58,208 bases of DNA from an uncultured Verrucomicrobiota bacterium (GCA_903922605.1 CAIXUG010000017.1:1-58208), one strand, 5' to 3'. Shown: positions 33,609 through 41,716, counted from the first letter of the stretch. Notes: generated from the letters alone by a model not told the origin. Made by a program: numbers and translations.

Positions 33609-34358
33609 ATGAACCGGAACACGCTCAAGGTCAGCCTGGTGGGACTCCTGCTGATGGCCAGTTTGCTGGCCTGCTTGGCGATCCGTCGGGCGAGCCGTGA
33701 AAAATTGGGGGCAAGGGACGCCCAACTGGCGGCCCAAGCGCAGCGGATCGACGCGTTACGAGCGGACAATGCGCGGCTGGCCAAAATATCCCGTGCGCCC
33801 GACGCTGCCACCACGGCAACCCCGGATGAACTGCTAAGACTGCGTGCGGAGGTGCAATTGCTGAAGCAACAGGTGGCCACCGCCGAACAGCAGGCGAGAG
33901 CGGCAAGTCAGGCCGCGGCGACCAAGGCCAAGGAACCCGTGCAACATCCGGATGAGTATTGGACGCAGTTGCGGGCCCGGGCCGAGGGCAGCCTGTCCGA
34001 CGCGATAAGACTGGTCCCGGCCCTGATGGAATATGCGAGGAATCATGGAGGGCAATTCCCGGCCAGTCTTGACCAGGCGGGCCAGTATTTCCCCCAAGGC
34101 TTGGATCCGGACGCCGCGAGGAAGTTTGAGATCGTCTACACCGGCACCATGGACGCGGTAAAAGATGCCCCTGGCGCGGAAGTTCCTTTGGTCCGGCAAC
34201 GCCAGGCCTGGCTGGGGCCGGACGGAACCAAGCTGGAGCGGGTCTATGGTTTTGTGGGTGGGATGTGCCAGACCATCGAATCCGACGACAACTTCCAGAG
34301 CTGGGAGGCAGAGCATCTCATAAACGCGACGGGTGCGGCGAAGAGCAACCCGCAATGA
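33609..34358 (+). CDS. Membrane-anchored coiled-coil companion of the tethered sigma factor
   Basis: Protein of 249 residues, 13 bases after the sigma gene. It has one TM near the N-terminus (LKVSLVGLLLMASLLACLAI), a coiled coil (ARDAQLAAQAQRIDALRADN), and a LLRLRAEVQLLKQQV heptad like the LLKLRGEIAPLRERL of the sigma. Its C-terminal part (MEYARNHGGQFPASLDQAGQ) resembles the HAYAKAKAGETPGSLAGLIP region of the sigma. It looks like a free copy of the sigma's extracytoplasmic half. A role in sensing or in titrating the sigma's tether is inference. Confidence 0.7.
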   Translation: MNRNTLKVSLVGLLLMASLLACLAIRRASREKLGARDAQLAAQAQRIDALRADNARLAKISRAPDAATTATPDELLRLRAEVQLLKQQVATAEQQARAASQAAATKAKEPVQHPDEYWTQLRARAEGSLSDAIRLVPALMEYARNHGGQFPASLDQAGQYFPQGLDPDAARKFEIVYTGTMDAVKDAPGAEVPLVRQRQAWLGPDGTKLERVYGFVGGMCQTIESDDNFQSWEAEHLINATGAAKSNPQ

Positions 34359-34372
34359 GAAAAGACGGACTT

Positions 34373-34426
34373 CCCAGCCCCAAAGCGGTGGGCTGGGTGA
34401 GACTGGCCCGACGCTTTTGCAAAAGC
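34373..34426. repeat. Palindrome cluster between convergent operons
   Basis: CCCAGCCC at 34373-34380 pairs with GGGCTGGG at 34390-34397. A perfect 14-bp palindrome GCTTTTGCAAAAGC follows at 34413-34426, and a GCGCC/GGCGC hairpin lies further on. The cluster fills the gap between the sigma companion gene (plus) and lpxA (minus) and may act as a bidirectional terminator. Confidence 0.55.
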
Positions 34427-34467
34427 CCTGGCGAGTGGAACACTGCGCCGCCCTCGAGGCGCGCTGC

Positions 34468-35235
34468 CTACTTCGAAATGCCGCGCTCGCTCGCCCGGAT
34501 GAACGCGACCAAGTGATCCAAGTCGGGTGACTTCGTCAGCTCGGATTCGATCTTCGTGAGGGCATTCGAGATGGTTAGCCCCTCGCGGAAGAGAATCTTG
34601 TAGGCGTGCGTGAGCGATTTCACTACCTCGGGAGCAAAGCCGTTGCGCTCAAGACCGACCTTGTTGATGAAGCGGGTCTCGGCCGGGTTGCCGTCCCCCA
34701 TCATGAAGGGCGGGATGTCCTGCACGACCTTGGCGCAACCGCCGATCATTGCGTACTTGCCGATGCGGCAGAACTGATGCACGGCGGCTAGCCCGCCGAT
34801 GATCGCGTGATCCTCGACGGTGACATGCCCCGCGAGCGTCGCCACGTTGGACATGATGATGTGGCTGCCGAGTTGCACGTCGTGTGCCAGATGGACGTAA
34901 GCGAGAAAATGGTTGTGCGAACCCACCCGCGTGACGCCGCCGTCGCTGGTGGCGCTGTGAACCGTGACGTATTCGCGGAGGACGTTGCGATCGCCGATCT
35001 CCACGCGAGTGACGCCGCCTTTCCACTTCAGGTCCTGCGTCTTGAGACCAAGGCAGGCGAACGGGAAAACCTCGTTGTCGGCACCGAGGGTGGTGTGTCC
35101 GTCGATGACCACGTGAGAATGCAACTTGCAACGATCGCCGAGGCGGACGTGTTCGCCGATGACGCAGTAGGGCCCGATGTGGCAGTCGGTGCCGATTTGG
35201 GCGCCCGCATGAATAATGGCAGTGGGATGAATCAT
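34468..35235 (-). CDS. lpxA: UDP-N-acetylglucosamine acyltransferase
   Basis: Transfers a 3-hydroxyacyl chain from ACP to UDP-GlcNAc, the first step of lipid A synthesis. The 255 residues from MIHPTAIIHAGAQIG form a left-handed beta-helix of hexapeptide repeats. The catalytic His is in AYVHLAHDVQLGSH, VHQFCRIGKYAMIGG is the family signature, and a C-terminal helical domain ends the protein. The start at 35235 is certain from MIHPTA. It lies downstream of lpxC-fabZ, but a four-helix-bundle gene with flanking repeats has been placed between them. Confidence 0.95.
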   Translation of the reverse strand: MIHPTAIIHAGAQIGTDCHIGPYCVIGEHVRLGDRCKLHSHVVIDGHTTLGADNEVFPFACLGLKTQDLKWKGGVTRVEIGDRNVLREYVTVHSATSDGGVTRVGSHNHFLAYVHLAHDVQLGSHIIMSNVATLAGHVTVEDHAIIGGLAAVHQFCRIGKYAMIGGCAKVVQDIPPFMMGDGNPAETRFINKVGLERNGFAPEVVKSLTHAYKILFREGLTISNALTKIESELTKSPDLDHLVAFIRASERGISK

Positions 35236-35236
35236 C

Positions 35237-35657
35237 GGGAACAGCGAACTAGGAACGGCGAACAGCGCGCGTGGTTGAATTTCGGGCCGTCTTCTTCGAG
35301 GCAAGCATAATGGCTGTGAGCTGGCTGGCTTCCTGGTGTACACGGACGCGTTCAGTGTCACCGGATAAACCCAGCTCGCCTAGGATTTCCAGCCAGTAGC
35401 CGGATTCGTCAGCCTCTTCTTCGACGATTGAAAGCTTGTTAATAAAATCGGCGAGCGACTTGCCGCGACGGGCGGAACGGTAGTTGGCGCCGACTGAACC
35501 CGCTGCCCGTCCGAGCTGGCCACGGACAATCTGGAATTCGGCTTTTCCGGGCAACCGCGCGCAGAACTTCAGCACATCCACCGCAAACCGTTTGGTCCGA
35601 TCCTGCAAATCGTTCATGACTCCATTGTGTCGCGCTGTTCCCTGTTCGCTGTTCGCC
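35237..35657. mobile_element. Four-helix-bundle gene bracketed by inverted heptamer arrays
   Basis: The left arm 35237-35271 has four 7-bp units of the GAACAGC type. The right arm 35631-35657, read on the minus strand, has three such units. Both arms end inward in GAACAGCGCG, so they are terminal inverted repeats around the gene at 35249-35617. The left arm supplies the gene's TAG stop. The unit sits between fabZ and lpxA as if inserted. Calling it mobile is inference; no transposase is present and I could not define a target duplication. Confidence 0.55.
35249..35617 (-). CDS. Four-helix-bundle protein (S23/intervening-sequence type)
   Basis: Protein of 122 residues of the four-helix-bundle family first known from ORFs inside 23S rRNA intervening sequences. 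The core is textbook: DLQDRTKRFAVDVLKF, IVRGQLGRAAGSVGANYRSA, RRGKSLADFINKLSIVEEEA, DESGYWLEILGELG. The family forms pentamers with a basic surface thought to bind nucleic acid. The last residues (TTRAVRRS) and stop come from the flanking heptamer array. It interrupts the lpxC-fabZ/lpxA cluster with short gaps on both sides (44 and 13 bases). Confidence 0.88.
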   Translation of the reverse strand: MNDLQDRTKRFAVDVLKFCARLPGKAEFQIVRGQLGRAAGSVGANYRSARRGKSLADFINKLSIVEEEADESGYWLEILGELGLSGDTERVRVHQEASQLTAIMLASKKTARNSTTRAVRRS

Positions 35658-35661
35658 GTTT

Positions 35662-37056
35662 TTACCGTTCAAAGAACATGCAGGTCACGACCGCCTCGCT
35701 CACAACCTCGTCGTTGACGAGGCACGTTCCCTTGGCGCGGCCGATCTTCCCGCGGGACTTGGTCAGCTCGACCTCGATGATGAGCGTATCGCCCGGGGTG
35801 ACGGGTTTGCGCCATTTCACATCCTCGGCGGACATGAAGTAGGCCAGTTTCCCCGCATTCTCGGCCTGCCGCATCATCAGGATGCCGGCGACCTGGGCGA
35901 TGGCCTCCAGTTGCAGGACCCCGGGCATGATCGGGTGGCCGGGGAAATGGCCGGCGAAGTACGGTTCGCCGATGGTGACCTGCTTCAGCGCGGTGATCTT
36001 GTTGCCCTCGATCTTGAGCACGCGGTCCACCATCAGGAACGGGGGCCGGTGCGGCAGGAGCTTCATCACCTCGTTGATGTCGAGCGAGGCGCCGTCCTTG
36101 ACGGCAGGTTCGGCAGCGGCGGTGGACACAGGTTTCGGAGCGGGCTTGGAGGATTTGGAACTGGGAGCTTCAGGCTGCTGGGTGGTGGCCGGTGGCGGGG
36201 CGAACGTCTGTGCCTGCTCCAGGGGACGGCGCATTTGGGCGAGAATGGCCTTGGCCAGCTCGGTGTTCGCGTGGTGGCTCGGCTTCACCGCGACGACATG
36301 GCCGTGGATGGGGCGGCCCACCAGCGAGAGGTCACCGACGATGTCGAGCATCTTGTGCCGGACAAACTCCTCCGGGTAGCGGAGCGGCTCATTGGTCAGG
36401 ACAGCATCCTCGCGGATCACGATCGCGTTTTCCAGGCTGCCACCCTTGATCAGCCCGTTGCGGATCAGGAACTCGATCTCCTCGTAGAAGCAGAAAGTGC
36501 GCGCGTGGCTGAGCTCCTTCTCCCACGTCTCCGGCGTCACCTCCGTGGAATAGAACTGGGTAAAGCGGCCACCTTTATCGGAGCTGGTGCAGGTGATCTT
36601 GAAGCCGTTGTACGGAAAAATGGCCAGCTGCGTCTCCCCGATGGTCAGCTCGATCGGCGTGGTGATCTTGTAAGGCTCGATGGGATCGGTCTGGACCGTG
36701 ATGCCGGCTTCGCGGACCAACTGGGCGAAGTCCCGCGAACTGCCATCGGCAATGGGCGGCTCATTGGAGTCGATCTCAATGATGGCATTGGTCACCCCGG
36801 CCCCGGCAAAGGCGGCCAGCACATGCTCCACCGTGTGGATTTTGACCGGCCCCTTGCTCAGGGTGGTCGAACGCTGGGTATCGGTGACGAATTCGGCCCG
36901 GGCCTCGAGCTCCGGCTTGCCGTCCAGATCAATGCGCCGGAAGCGCAGCCCGGTGTTGGGCGGCGCGGGCAGGAAATTCATGCTCACCTTGTTTCCCGAA
37001 TGCAGGCCGATGCCGGCAAAGGAAACAGGCTGGCGGAGAGTTTGTTGCTGCGACAC
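35662..37056 (-). CDS. Bifunctional LpxC-FabZ fusion
   Basis: The N-terminal half (to about residue 280) is UDP-3-O-acyl-GlcNAc deacetylase: FAGIGLHSGNKVSMNF, zinc His in IHTVEHVLAAFAGAG, zinc His and Asp in RHKMLDIVGDLSLVG, and the general His in KPSHHANTELAK. After a Pro/Ala/Ser linker, the C-terminal half (about 315-464) is 3-hydroxyacyl-ACP dehydratase, with active-site His and Glu in GHFPGHPIMPGVLQLEAIAQ. The fusion is known from Bacteroidetes and related phyla. GTG at 37056 (VSQQQTLRQPVSF) fits LpxC N-termini; the frame also has TTG at 37092. It links lipid A and fatty-acid supply in one chain. Confidence 0.93.
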   Translation of the reverse strand: MSQQQTLRQPVSFAGIGLHSGNKVSMNFLPAPPNTGLRFRRIDLDGKPELEARAEFVTDTQRSTTLSKGPVKIHTVEHVLAAFAGAGVTNAIIEIDSNEPPIADGSSRDFAQLVREAGITVQTDPIEPYKITTPIELTIGETQLAIFPYNGFKITCTSSDKGGRFTQFYSTEVTPETWEKELSHARTFCFYEEIEFLIRNGLIKGGSLENAIVIREDAVLTNEPLRYPEEFVRHKMLDIVGDLSLVGRPIHGHVVAVKPSHHANTELAKAILAQMRRPLEQAQTFAPPPATTQQPEAPSSKSSKPAPKPVSTAAAEPAVKDGASLDINEVMKLLPHRPPFLMVDRVLKIEGNKITALKQVTIGEPYFAGHFPGHPIMPGVLQLEAIAQVAGILMMRQAENAGKLAYFMSAEDVKWRKPVTPGDTLIIEVELTKSRGKIGRAKGTCLVNDEVVSEAVVTCMFFER

Positions 37057-37154
37057 CGGAGCGTTGTAGCGGACGGACAAAGGGGTAGGCAATGGCTGCG
37101 TTTGCCGGATCGGATGCAGGCGAAACCTTATTGCCGGAACAGAGTTACACTCCC

Positions 37155-37667
37155 ATGCAGCCGTCGATCCCTAACTGGTGTGTCGTGGAGGGTGATCTCC
37201 TTCAGCAACCGGTCGAGGCTATCGTCAACGCCTGGAACCGGAATATCATCCCGTGGTGGCTGTTGCTGCCTCAGGGCGTTTCGGGGGCCATCAAGCGGGC
37301 GGCTGGCACGGGGCCTTTCCGCGAAGTGGCTCGGCATGGGCCAATGCCGTTGGGAAAAGCGGTCCTGACGGGGGCTGGTCGGCTTCCGTTCCGTGGAATT
37401 ATCCACGTGGCCGGCATCAATATGCTGTGGAGGGCTTCTGCCTATTCGATTCGTGAATCCGTAAAAAACGCCCTCCGGATGGCGGGAATGGCCGGCTTCA
37501 GATCGGTGGCATTTCCGCTGTTGGGAACCGGTTCGGGCGGATTCTCCCACGAAAAGGCAAAGGCCCTGATGCTGGAGGAGTTTGCGAAAAGCCAGTTTCC
37601 GGGCTCGATCCGGCTGGTCGAATTCAACCCGCAGGCAGCGGCAGCAGCCGCCACTGGCCCGGCTTGA
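37155..37667 (+). CDS. Macrodomain protein
   Basis: Macrodomain of about 170 residues that should bind ADP-ribose or remove it from targets. WCVVEGDLLQQPVEAIVNAWN is the N-terminal strand and the Asn loop; VSGAIKRAAG, PFRGIIHVAGINM and VAFPLLGTGSGGFSHEKA give the phosphate-binding loops. An in-frame ATG at 37092 would add 21 residues read from the lpxC leader on the other strand, so the ATG at 37155 is preferred. Its 3' end overlaps the convergent pseudouridine synthase gene by 44 bases. The substrate is not indicated. Confidence 0.85.
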   Translation: MQPSIPNWCVVEGDLLQQPVEAIVNAWNRNIIPWWLLLPQGVSGAIKRAAGTGPFREVARHGPMPLGKAVLTGAGRLPFRGIIHVAGINMLWRASAYSIRESVKNALRMAGMAGFRSVAFPLLGTGSGGFSHEKAKALMLEEFAKSQFPGSIRLVEFNPQAAAAAATGPA

Positions 37668-38325
37668 GATCGCCGATGGTGTACTCGCCGAAATGGCTCC
37701 GGTGCAGCCGGGTCACATTCAGCCCTTGGCTGCCGAACATGCGCTTCACCTGATGGTAGCGGCCTTCCACCAGCTCCAGCCGGGCTTCGTGCGGGCCCAC
37801 AATCTCCAGTTTTGCCGGCAGGCAGGGTTTCACGTCGTCCTCCAGCAGCAACGTGCCGGCGGCAAAGATTTCGATGAGTTCCGGCCGCAGTTCGCCATCC
37901 AGCGTGACCTCATAAACCTTGGGCACCTTGTGATGCGGGGATGTCCAGCGCTGCACCAGCGTGCCCTGGTCGGTGATGAGCAGCACGCCGGTCGTGTCCT
38001 TGTCGAGCCGGCCGACGGTGGTGGCCGGTGGATTCCGCCGGACCCAGCGCGGCGGCAGAATGTCGAACACGATCGGGCCCTCGCGTGCGTCATGGGTGCA
38101 GATGTAACCGGTGGGCTTGTTCAGCACGACCAGCAGCCCGTCAGGGCACTCCAGGGGCAGGTGATCCACCAATACCGAGGCCAGCGGAGCCTTGTCGGCG
38201 GGGTCTTTGGCTTTCTCGCCATTCACGAGGACGCGCCCGCCGCGCACCCAGCCACGGGCCTCACTGCGGCTGCAATAGCCGAGGTTGGCGAGAATCTGAT
38301 CGAGACGACGAACCGGTTTGCTCAC
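37624..38325 (-). CDS. RsuA/RluE-family pseudouridine synthase
   Basis: Protein of 233 residues that isomerises uridine in rRNA. An N-terminal S4 domain (RLDQILANLGYCSRSEARGW) is followed by the catalytic domain with its Asp in TVGRLDKDTTGVLLITDQG. The motifs LLVVLNKPTGYICTHDA, YEVTLDGEL and EGRYHQVKRMFGSQGLNV are all present. GTG at 38325 (VSKPVRRLDQ) is preferred to a TTG 36 bases upstream. Which rRNA position it modifies cannot be told. Confidence 0.9.
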   Translation of the reverse strand: MSKPVRRLDQILANLGYCSRSEARGWVRGGRVLVNGEKAKDPADKAPLASVLVDHLPLECPDGLLVVLNKPTGYICTHDAREGPIVFDILPPRWVRRNPPATTVGRLDKDTTGVLLITDQGTLVQRWTSPHHKVPKVYEVTLDGELRPELIEIFAAGTLLLEDDVKPCLPAKLEIVGPHEARLELVEGRYHQVKRMFGSQGLNVTRLHRSHFGEYTIGDLKPGQWRLLPLPAG

Positions 38326-38382
38326 TGCCGTGAGCCTTTCCGTGAATGGCCGGGGCGGCAATGCAAACCGCCAATAGACGCG

Positions 38383-38826
38383 TCAGACGCCGATGTCCTC
38401 GTTCCAGAGTTGCGGCTTATTGCGGATGAAATCGACCATCAGTTTCACGCAGGTCGGGTCATCCACCACCGTCACCTCCACGCCGTTGAGGCGCAGGAGC
38501 CATTCCGCGCCCTGAAAGGTGCGGTTTTCACCAATGATCACGCGGGGAATCTTGTAGAGCAGGATCGCCCCGGTACACATGGGGCAGGGGGAGAGCGTCG
38601 TGTAGATCGTGCATTCGCGGTAGACCGAGGCGGATTGCCGGCCCGCGTTTTCCAGCGCGTCCATCTCGCCATGGAGCACCGTGCTGCCGCGCTGCACGCG
38701 GCGATTATGGCCGCGGCCGATGATTTTGCCCCTATGGACGATCACGGAGCCGATGGGGATGCCGCCTTCGTCGAGACCGAGCTGGGCTTCGGCCACCGCT
38801 GCCTTCAGAAACCGGTCGCTTGCCAT
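38383..38826 (-). CDS. Cytosine deaminase, yeast FCY1-like
   Basis: Zinc deaminase of 147 residues. The zinc site is HGEMDALENAG (His and catalytic Glu) and LSPCPMCTGAILL (two Cys). The overall sequence and the end (RNKPQLWNEDIGV) track yeast cytosine deaminase, which ends with a similar RPQDWFEDIG stretch, much better than tRNA deaminase TadA. VPIGS-type GGIPIGSVIV and GRGHNRRVQRGS also match. It probably salvages pyrimidines by converting cytosine to uracil. No codB-type permease is beside it. Confidence 0.85.
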   Translation of the reverse strand: MASDRFLKAAVAEAQLGLDEGGIPIGSVIVHRGKIIGRGHNRRVQRGSTVLHGEMDALENAGRQSASVYRECTIYTTLSPCPMCTGAILLYKIPRVIIGENRTFQGAEWLLRLNGVEVTVVDDPTCVKLMVDFIRNKPQLWNEDIGV

Positions 38827-38950
38827 GGGTTAAGCATGCTTGCGACGACCTGCATTTGCCAAGCCTGAGGAGCCGCGGCCGATGGATTTTCGGAACACGG
38901 AGAACCGCGATCCAACAACCGCCCCCCGCCGCCGCGTGGAAATGGCCCGG

Positions 38951-39478
38951 TTACTTCAGACGGGCCTTGCGCTTCACGGCATCAATGATCAGGCGGTCGT
39001 CGTCGCCGGAGTCGCGAACCAGGGTGAGAAACTTGGGCAGGGTTGTTCGCATTTCGCGCACGAAGGGGCGGTCGCCGCCGCAGCCGTACATGAGATCAGC
39101 GGGCATCTCGCCACGCAGTTTCAGCCGCGCCTTGGCGATGAGACGGGGCAGCCAGGCGATGCCATCCGCCTTGTCGGTCTTGGCCGGCAGATCCGCCATG
39201 GAGGCGACGTGGCCGGTGGGCTTTCCGCCGAGCACGTTCAGGAAGTAGTCGCGCCGGATGGCGGTGATCTCGACCACGGTGTCGAAGTTGGGCTCACCGT
39301 AGCGAGGGTAGTCGTCCACGAAGTCGAAGAGCTCCTGCGCCGTGCAGCCGATGCCGGCGAGAAACGCCGTGTCGGACTCGTCGAACATCGTCTTGGGCGT
39401 GCGGCGACCAGCCTTCCAGGCGGCCGTGCCGCGATCGTAAACTTCCCGGAATTGCTGGCGCCATGCATCGTCATTCAT
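38951..39478 (-). CDS. DUF5069 protein
   Basis: Protein of 175 residues from MNDDAWRQQFREV at 39478. The C-terminal segment ADGIAWLPRLIAKARLKLRGEMPADL, then GDRPFVREMRTT and DDDRLIIDAV, is the signature of DUF5069, common in Verrucomicrobia. The N-terminal half (FREVYDRGTAAWKAGRRT) is an extra region found only in part of the family. No signal peptide or TM. Function unknown. Confidence 0.75.
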   Translation of the reverse strand: MNDDAWRQQFREVYDRGTAAWKAGRRTPKTMFDESDTAFLAGIGCTAQELFDFVDDYPRYGEPNFDTVVEITAIRRDYFLNVLGGKPTGHVASMADLPAKTDKADGIAWLPRLIAKARLKLRGEMPADLMYGCGGDRPFVREMRTTLPKFLTLVRDSGDDDRLIIDAVKRKARLK

Positions 39479-39549
39479 CACACGAAACATAGTCGATGGG
39501 GGGCATGGTCGCCAATGCGAGCTTGATCTGAAAAAATGAACGCCGGCAC

Positions 39550-40743
39550 CTAACCGAGGCGCGTGAGCTTGCCATCGCGACCGACGCGATAGGTGACGCC
39601 ACGCCAGACAACGGTGTTGCCGAAGAACGCGGCGAACCAGATCGCGACGTTGAGGATATCCTTCAGGGGCGTGAAAATGACCACCCAGTAAGCGTCCCAT
39701 CCTCGGTTCCACCACCATGGAGAAGAATTCTTTGGCACCAGTTTCCAATGGAGCGGCCGAGCCAGAACAATTCTCAAGTTGAGCGCGAAGAAGGGCAATA
39801 TGACGAGAATTGCCGAAAGCTCATGAAAGATGCTTCGGGCGATCATTGCCACCAACGCAGACCCGCACCACAGCGTCTGATTGCTCAGGATGCTCGCTGC
39901 GAACGGTCCCGGCTGGCAGACCCGGATGGTCCGCGCCCAGCGCAATTGGTGCGCCCAAACCTGTCGCCAGCCCATCGGCGGGTCCCAGCATTCGACAACA
40001 ACCGGGCACAGTTCGATGCGGTAGCCCCGCTTCGCGATGCGGTTGCCGAGCTGATAATCGTCGGCCAAATAATCCACCAGCGCGTGAAAGCCGCCGATTT
40101 CCATGAGCCTGGCGGTCGGAAGGGCCATCGCCGCGCCGAGGGCAAAATCCTGCGGCTGGAGTGTGCGCGATTGAAGCACCTGGCTCCAGAAATCGACATT
40201 GATTGCCACCGCCTCCCAGTGCATGGCCGCCGTGCTCAGATACGCGAGTCGGTAGAAGCAATTCACCAGCCCAATTTGGGGATCACGCAACGGAGCGACG
40301 ACGTTCGTAAGCAGATCGGCTGGCACCTGCACGTCGGCATCGCTGATGACGACGAACTCGTGCGCCACGAGCGATTCGAGGTGCGCGAGTTTCGAGACCT
40401 TGGCATTGGCCCCGAGGAGTGTGGTGACGATTTCGAGCCGCACGTCGGTCTGCGGAAATTCCCGCTGCAACGAACGCACGACCTCGCAGACGGGGTCGGC
40501 GGCGTTCTGCACGGCGAAGAGAATCTGCACCGGGCCCGCATAGTCCTGCCTGAACCAGCTCCGCAGGCAATGGTGCGTATGCTCATCGCACCCCTTGAGC
40601 GATTTGAGCAGGGTCACGCCCGGCGCGAATGACCGGTCGGTCACGCGCCGGTGCAGCGGGAAGCGCATCGCCGCGACAAACTGCCACACGCCAGTAACGG
40701 CGCTGATCAGGGCGAGGATTCCGAAAATCCAACAAAGCAACAC
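39550..40743 (-). CDS. Family 2/21 glycosyltransferase (ceramide glucosyltransferase/HpnI-like)
   Basis: Membrane glycosyltransferase of 397 residues from GTG at 40743 (a TTG lies 36 bases upstream). It has an N-terminal TM (CWIFGILALISAVTGVWQF), GT-A domain motifs PGVTLLKSLKGCDEH, VISDADVQVP (metal-binding DxD-type) and DDYQLGNRIAKRGY, and QLRWARTIR, the (Q/R)xxRW signature of processive or lipid-acting family 21 enzymes. Two or three TMs follow at about 270-320 and 345-380. It probably glycosylates a lipid on the inner membrane. No hopanoid genes are nearby, so the lipid is unknown. Confidence 0.87.
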   Translation of the reverse strand: MLLCWIFGILALISAVTGVWQFVAAMRFPLHRRVTDRSFAPGVTLLKSLKGCDEHTHHCLRSWFRQDYAGPVQILFAVQNAADPVCEVVRSLQREFPQTDVRLEIVTTLLGANAKVSKLAHLESLVAHEFVVISDADVQVPADLLTNVVAPLRDPQIGLVNCFYRLAYLSTAAMHWEAVAINVDFWSQVLQSRTLQPQDFALGAAMALPTARLMEIGGFHALVDYLADDYQLGNRIAKRGYRIELCPVVVECWDPPMGWRQVWAHQLRWARTIRVCQPGPFAASILSNQTLWCGSALVAMIARSIFHELSAILVILPFFALNLRIVLARPLHWKLVPKNSSPWWWNRGWDAYWVVIFTPLKDILNVAIWFAAFFGNTVVWRGVTYRVGRDGKLTRLG

Positions 40744-40784
40744 GCGCAAGTTGTGGCAGCCTGACGGGACGGGAAGCAAGGCCG

Positions 40785-40920
<136 letters not shown>

Positions 40921-40985
40921 CGCCGAGCGCCCCGCGCCCAACTGCCATCTTCCATCCGGCGGGCGAATCGGGCCACTCTGCGCGC

Positions 40986-41621
40986 ATGTCGCAACCACTA
41001 CCGCTGCGGATCGGAGTCCTTGGTTCGGGCAAAGGCTCGAACTTTGTCGCCATCGACGATGCCATCGCTGCCGGGCAGGTACCGGCGCAGGTCGTCCTCG
41101 TCGCCAGCGATGTCTCGGAGGCGGGCATTCTCACGCACGCGGCCGGGCGTGGGCTGCCGAACCGATTCATTGCGCCGGGGCCGTTTCGCACCAAACTCGA
41201 TGAGGCCGCCGAGGCCGCTTACATCGGCGCGCTGCGGGAGGCGCAGGTGGACCTCGTCGTGCTGGCCGGCTTCATGCGCATCCTCAAGGGCGAGTTTTTG
41301 CGGGCGTTTGAGGGGCGCGTGGTGAACATCCATCCGTCGCTCCTGCCGTCGTTTCCCGGGTTGGCCGCGTGGAAACAGGCGCTCGACTACGGCGTGAAGG
41401 TGACGGGCTGCACCGTGCATTACGTGGACCAAGGCATCGATACCGGTGCGATCATCGGGCAGCGGGCCGTGCCGGTGCTGGATGGCGACACGGCGCTGAC
41501 GCTGCATGAGCGCATCCAACAGGCGGAACGTGAGCTGTATCCCGCCGCCATCGCCGCGATCGCCCGGGGTGAAGTGAAGGTGAAGGGACGGCTGACGGCC
41601 GGGTTTGCGGGCGGAGCGTGA
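40986..41621 (+). CDS. purN: Phosphoribosylglycinamide formyltransferase
   Basis: Transfers formyl from 10-formyl-THF to GAR in purine synthesis. The 211 residues show [31 protein letters not shown], the catalytic [12 protein letters not shown] (Asn, His) and the Asp in [16 protein letters not shown] at 40986 fits the family start. It has no purine gene neighbours. The TGA stop lies at the edge of an 8-bp tandem array. Confidence 0.93.
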   Translation: MSQPLPLRIGVLGSGKGSNFVAIDDAIAAGQVPAQVVLVASDVSEAGILTHAAGRGLPNRFIAPGPFRTKLDEAAEAAYIGALREAQVDLVVLAGFMRILKGEFLRAFEGRVVNIHPSLLPSFPGLAAWKQALDYGVKVTGCTVHYVDQGIDTGAIIGQRAVPVLDGDTALTLHERIQQAERELYPAAIAAIARGEVKVKGRLTAGFAGGA

Positions 41622-41716
41622 GCGAGTGAGCCAGTAAGTGAGAAAGTGAGAGGGGGAGCGAGCGTCCGGTGGCTAAGCATCCCACTGACCCACTGGCTTA
41701 CTGGCTCACTGGCTCC
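41618..41716. repeat. Inverted pair of 8-bp tandem arrays
   Basis: The left arm (41618-41657) repeats GTGAGCCA-type units with an exact 8-bp period about five times. The right arm (41682-41716), read on the minus strand, repeats the same unit about four times. A 14-bp block (41625-41638 and 41697-41710) is perfectly inverse. It contains or touches the stop codons of purN on one side and of the pyrE-like remnant on the other. Confidence 0.8.

Noticed and set aside
35911-37368. Plus-strand open frame opposite LpxC-FabZ
   Set aside because: It overlaps two conserved catalytic domains on the other strand and runs into the macrodomain gene out of frame.
38383-38826. tRNA adenosine deaminase TadA
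   Set aside because: Zinc motifs fit both families, but the overall sequence and C-terminus follow yeast cytosine deaminase.
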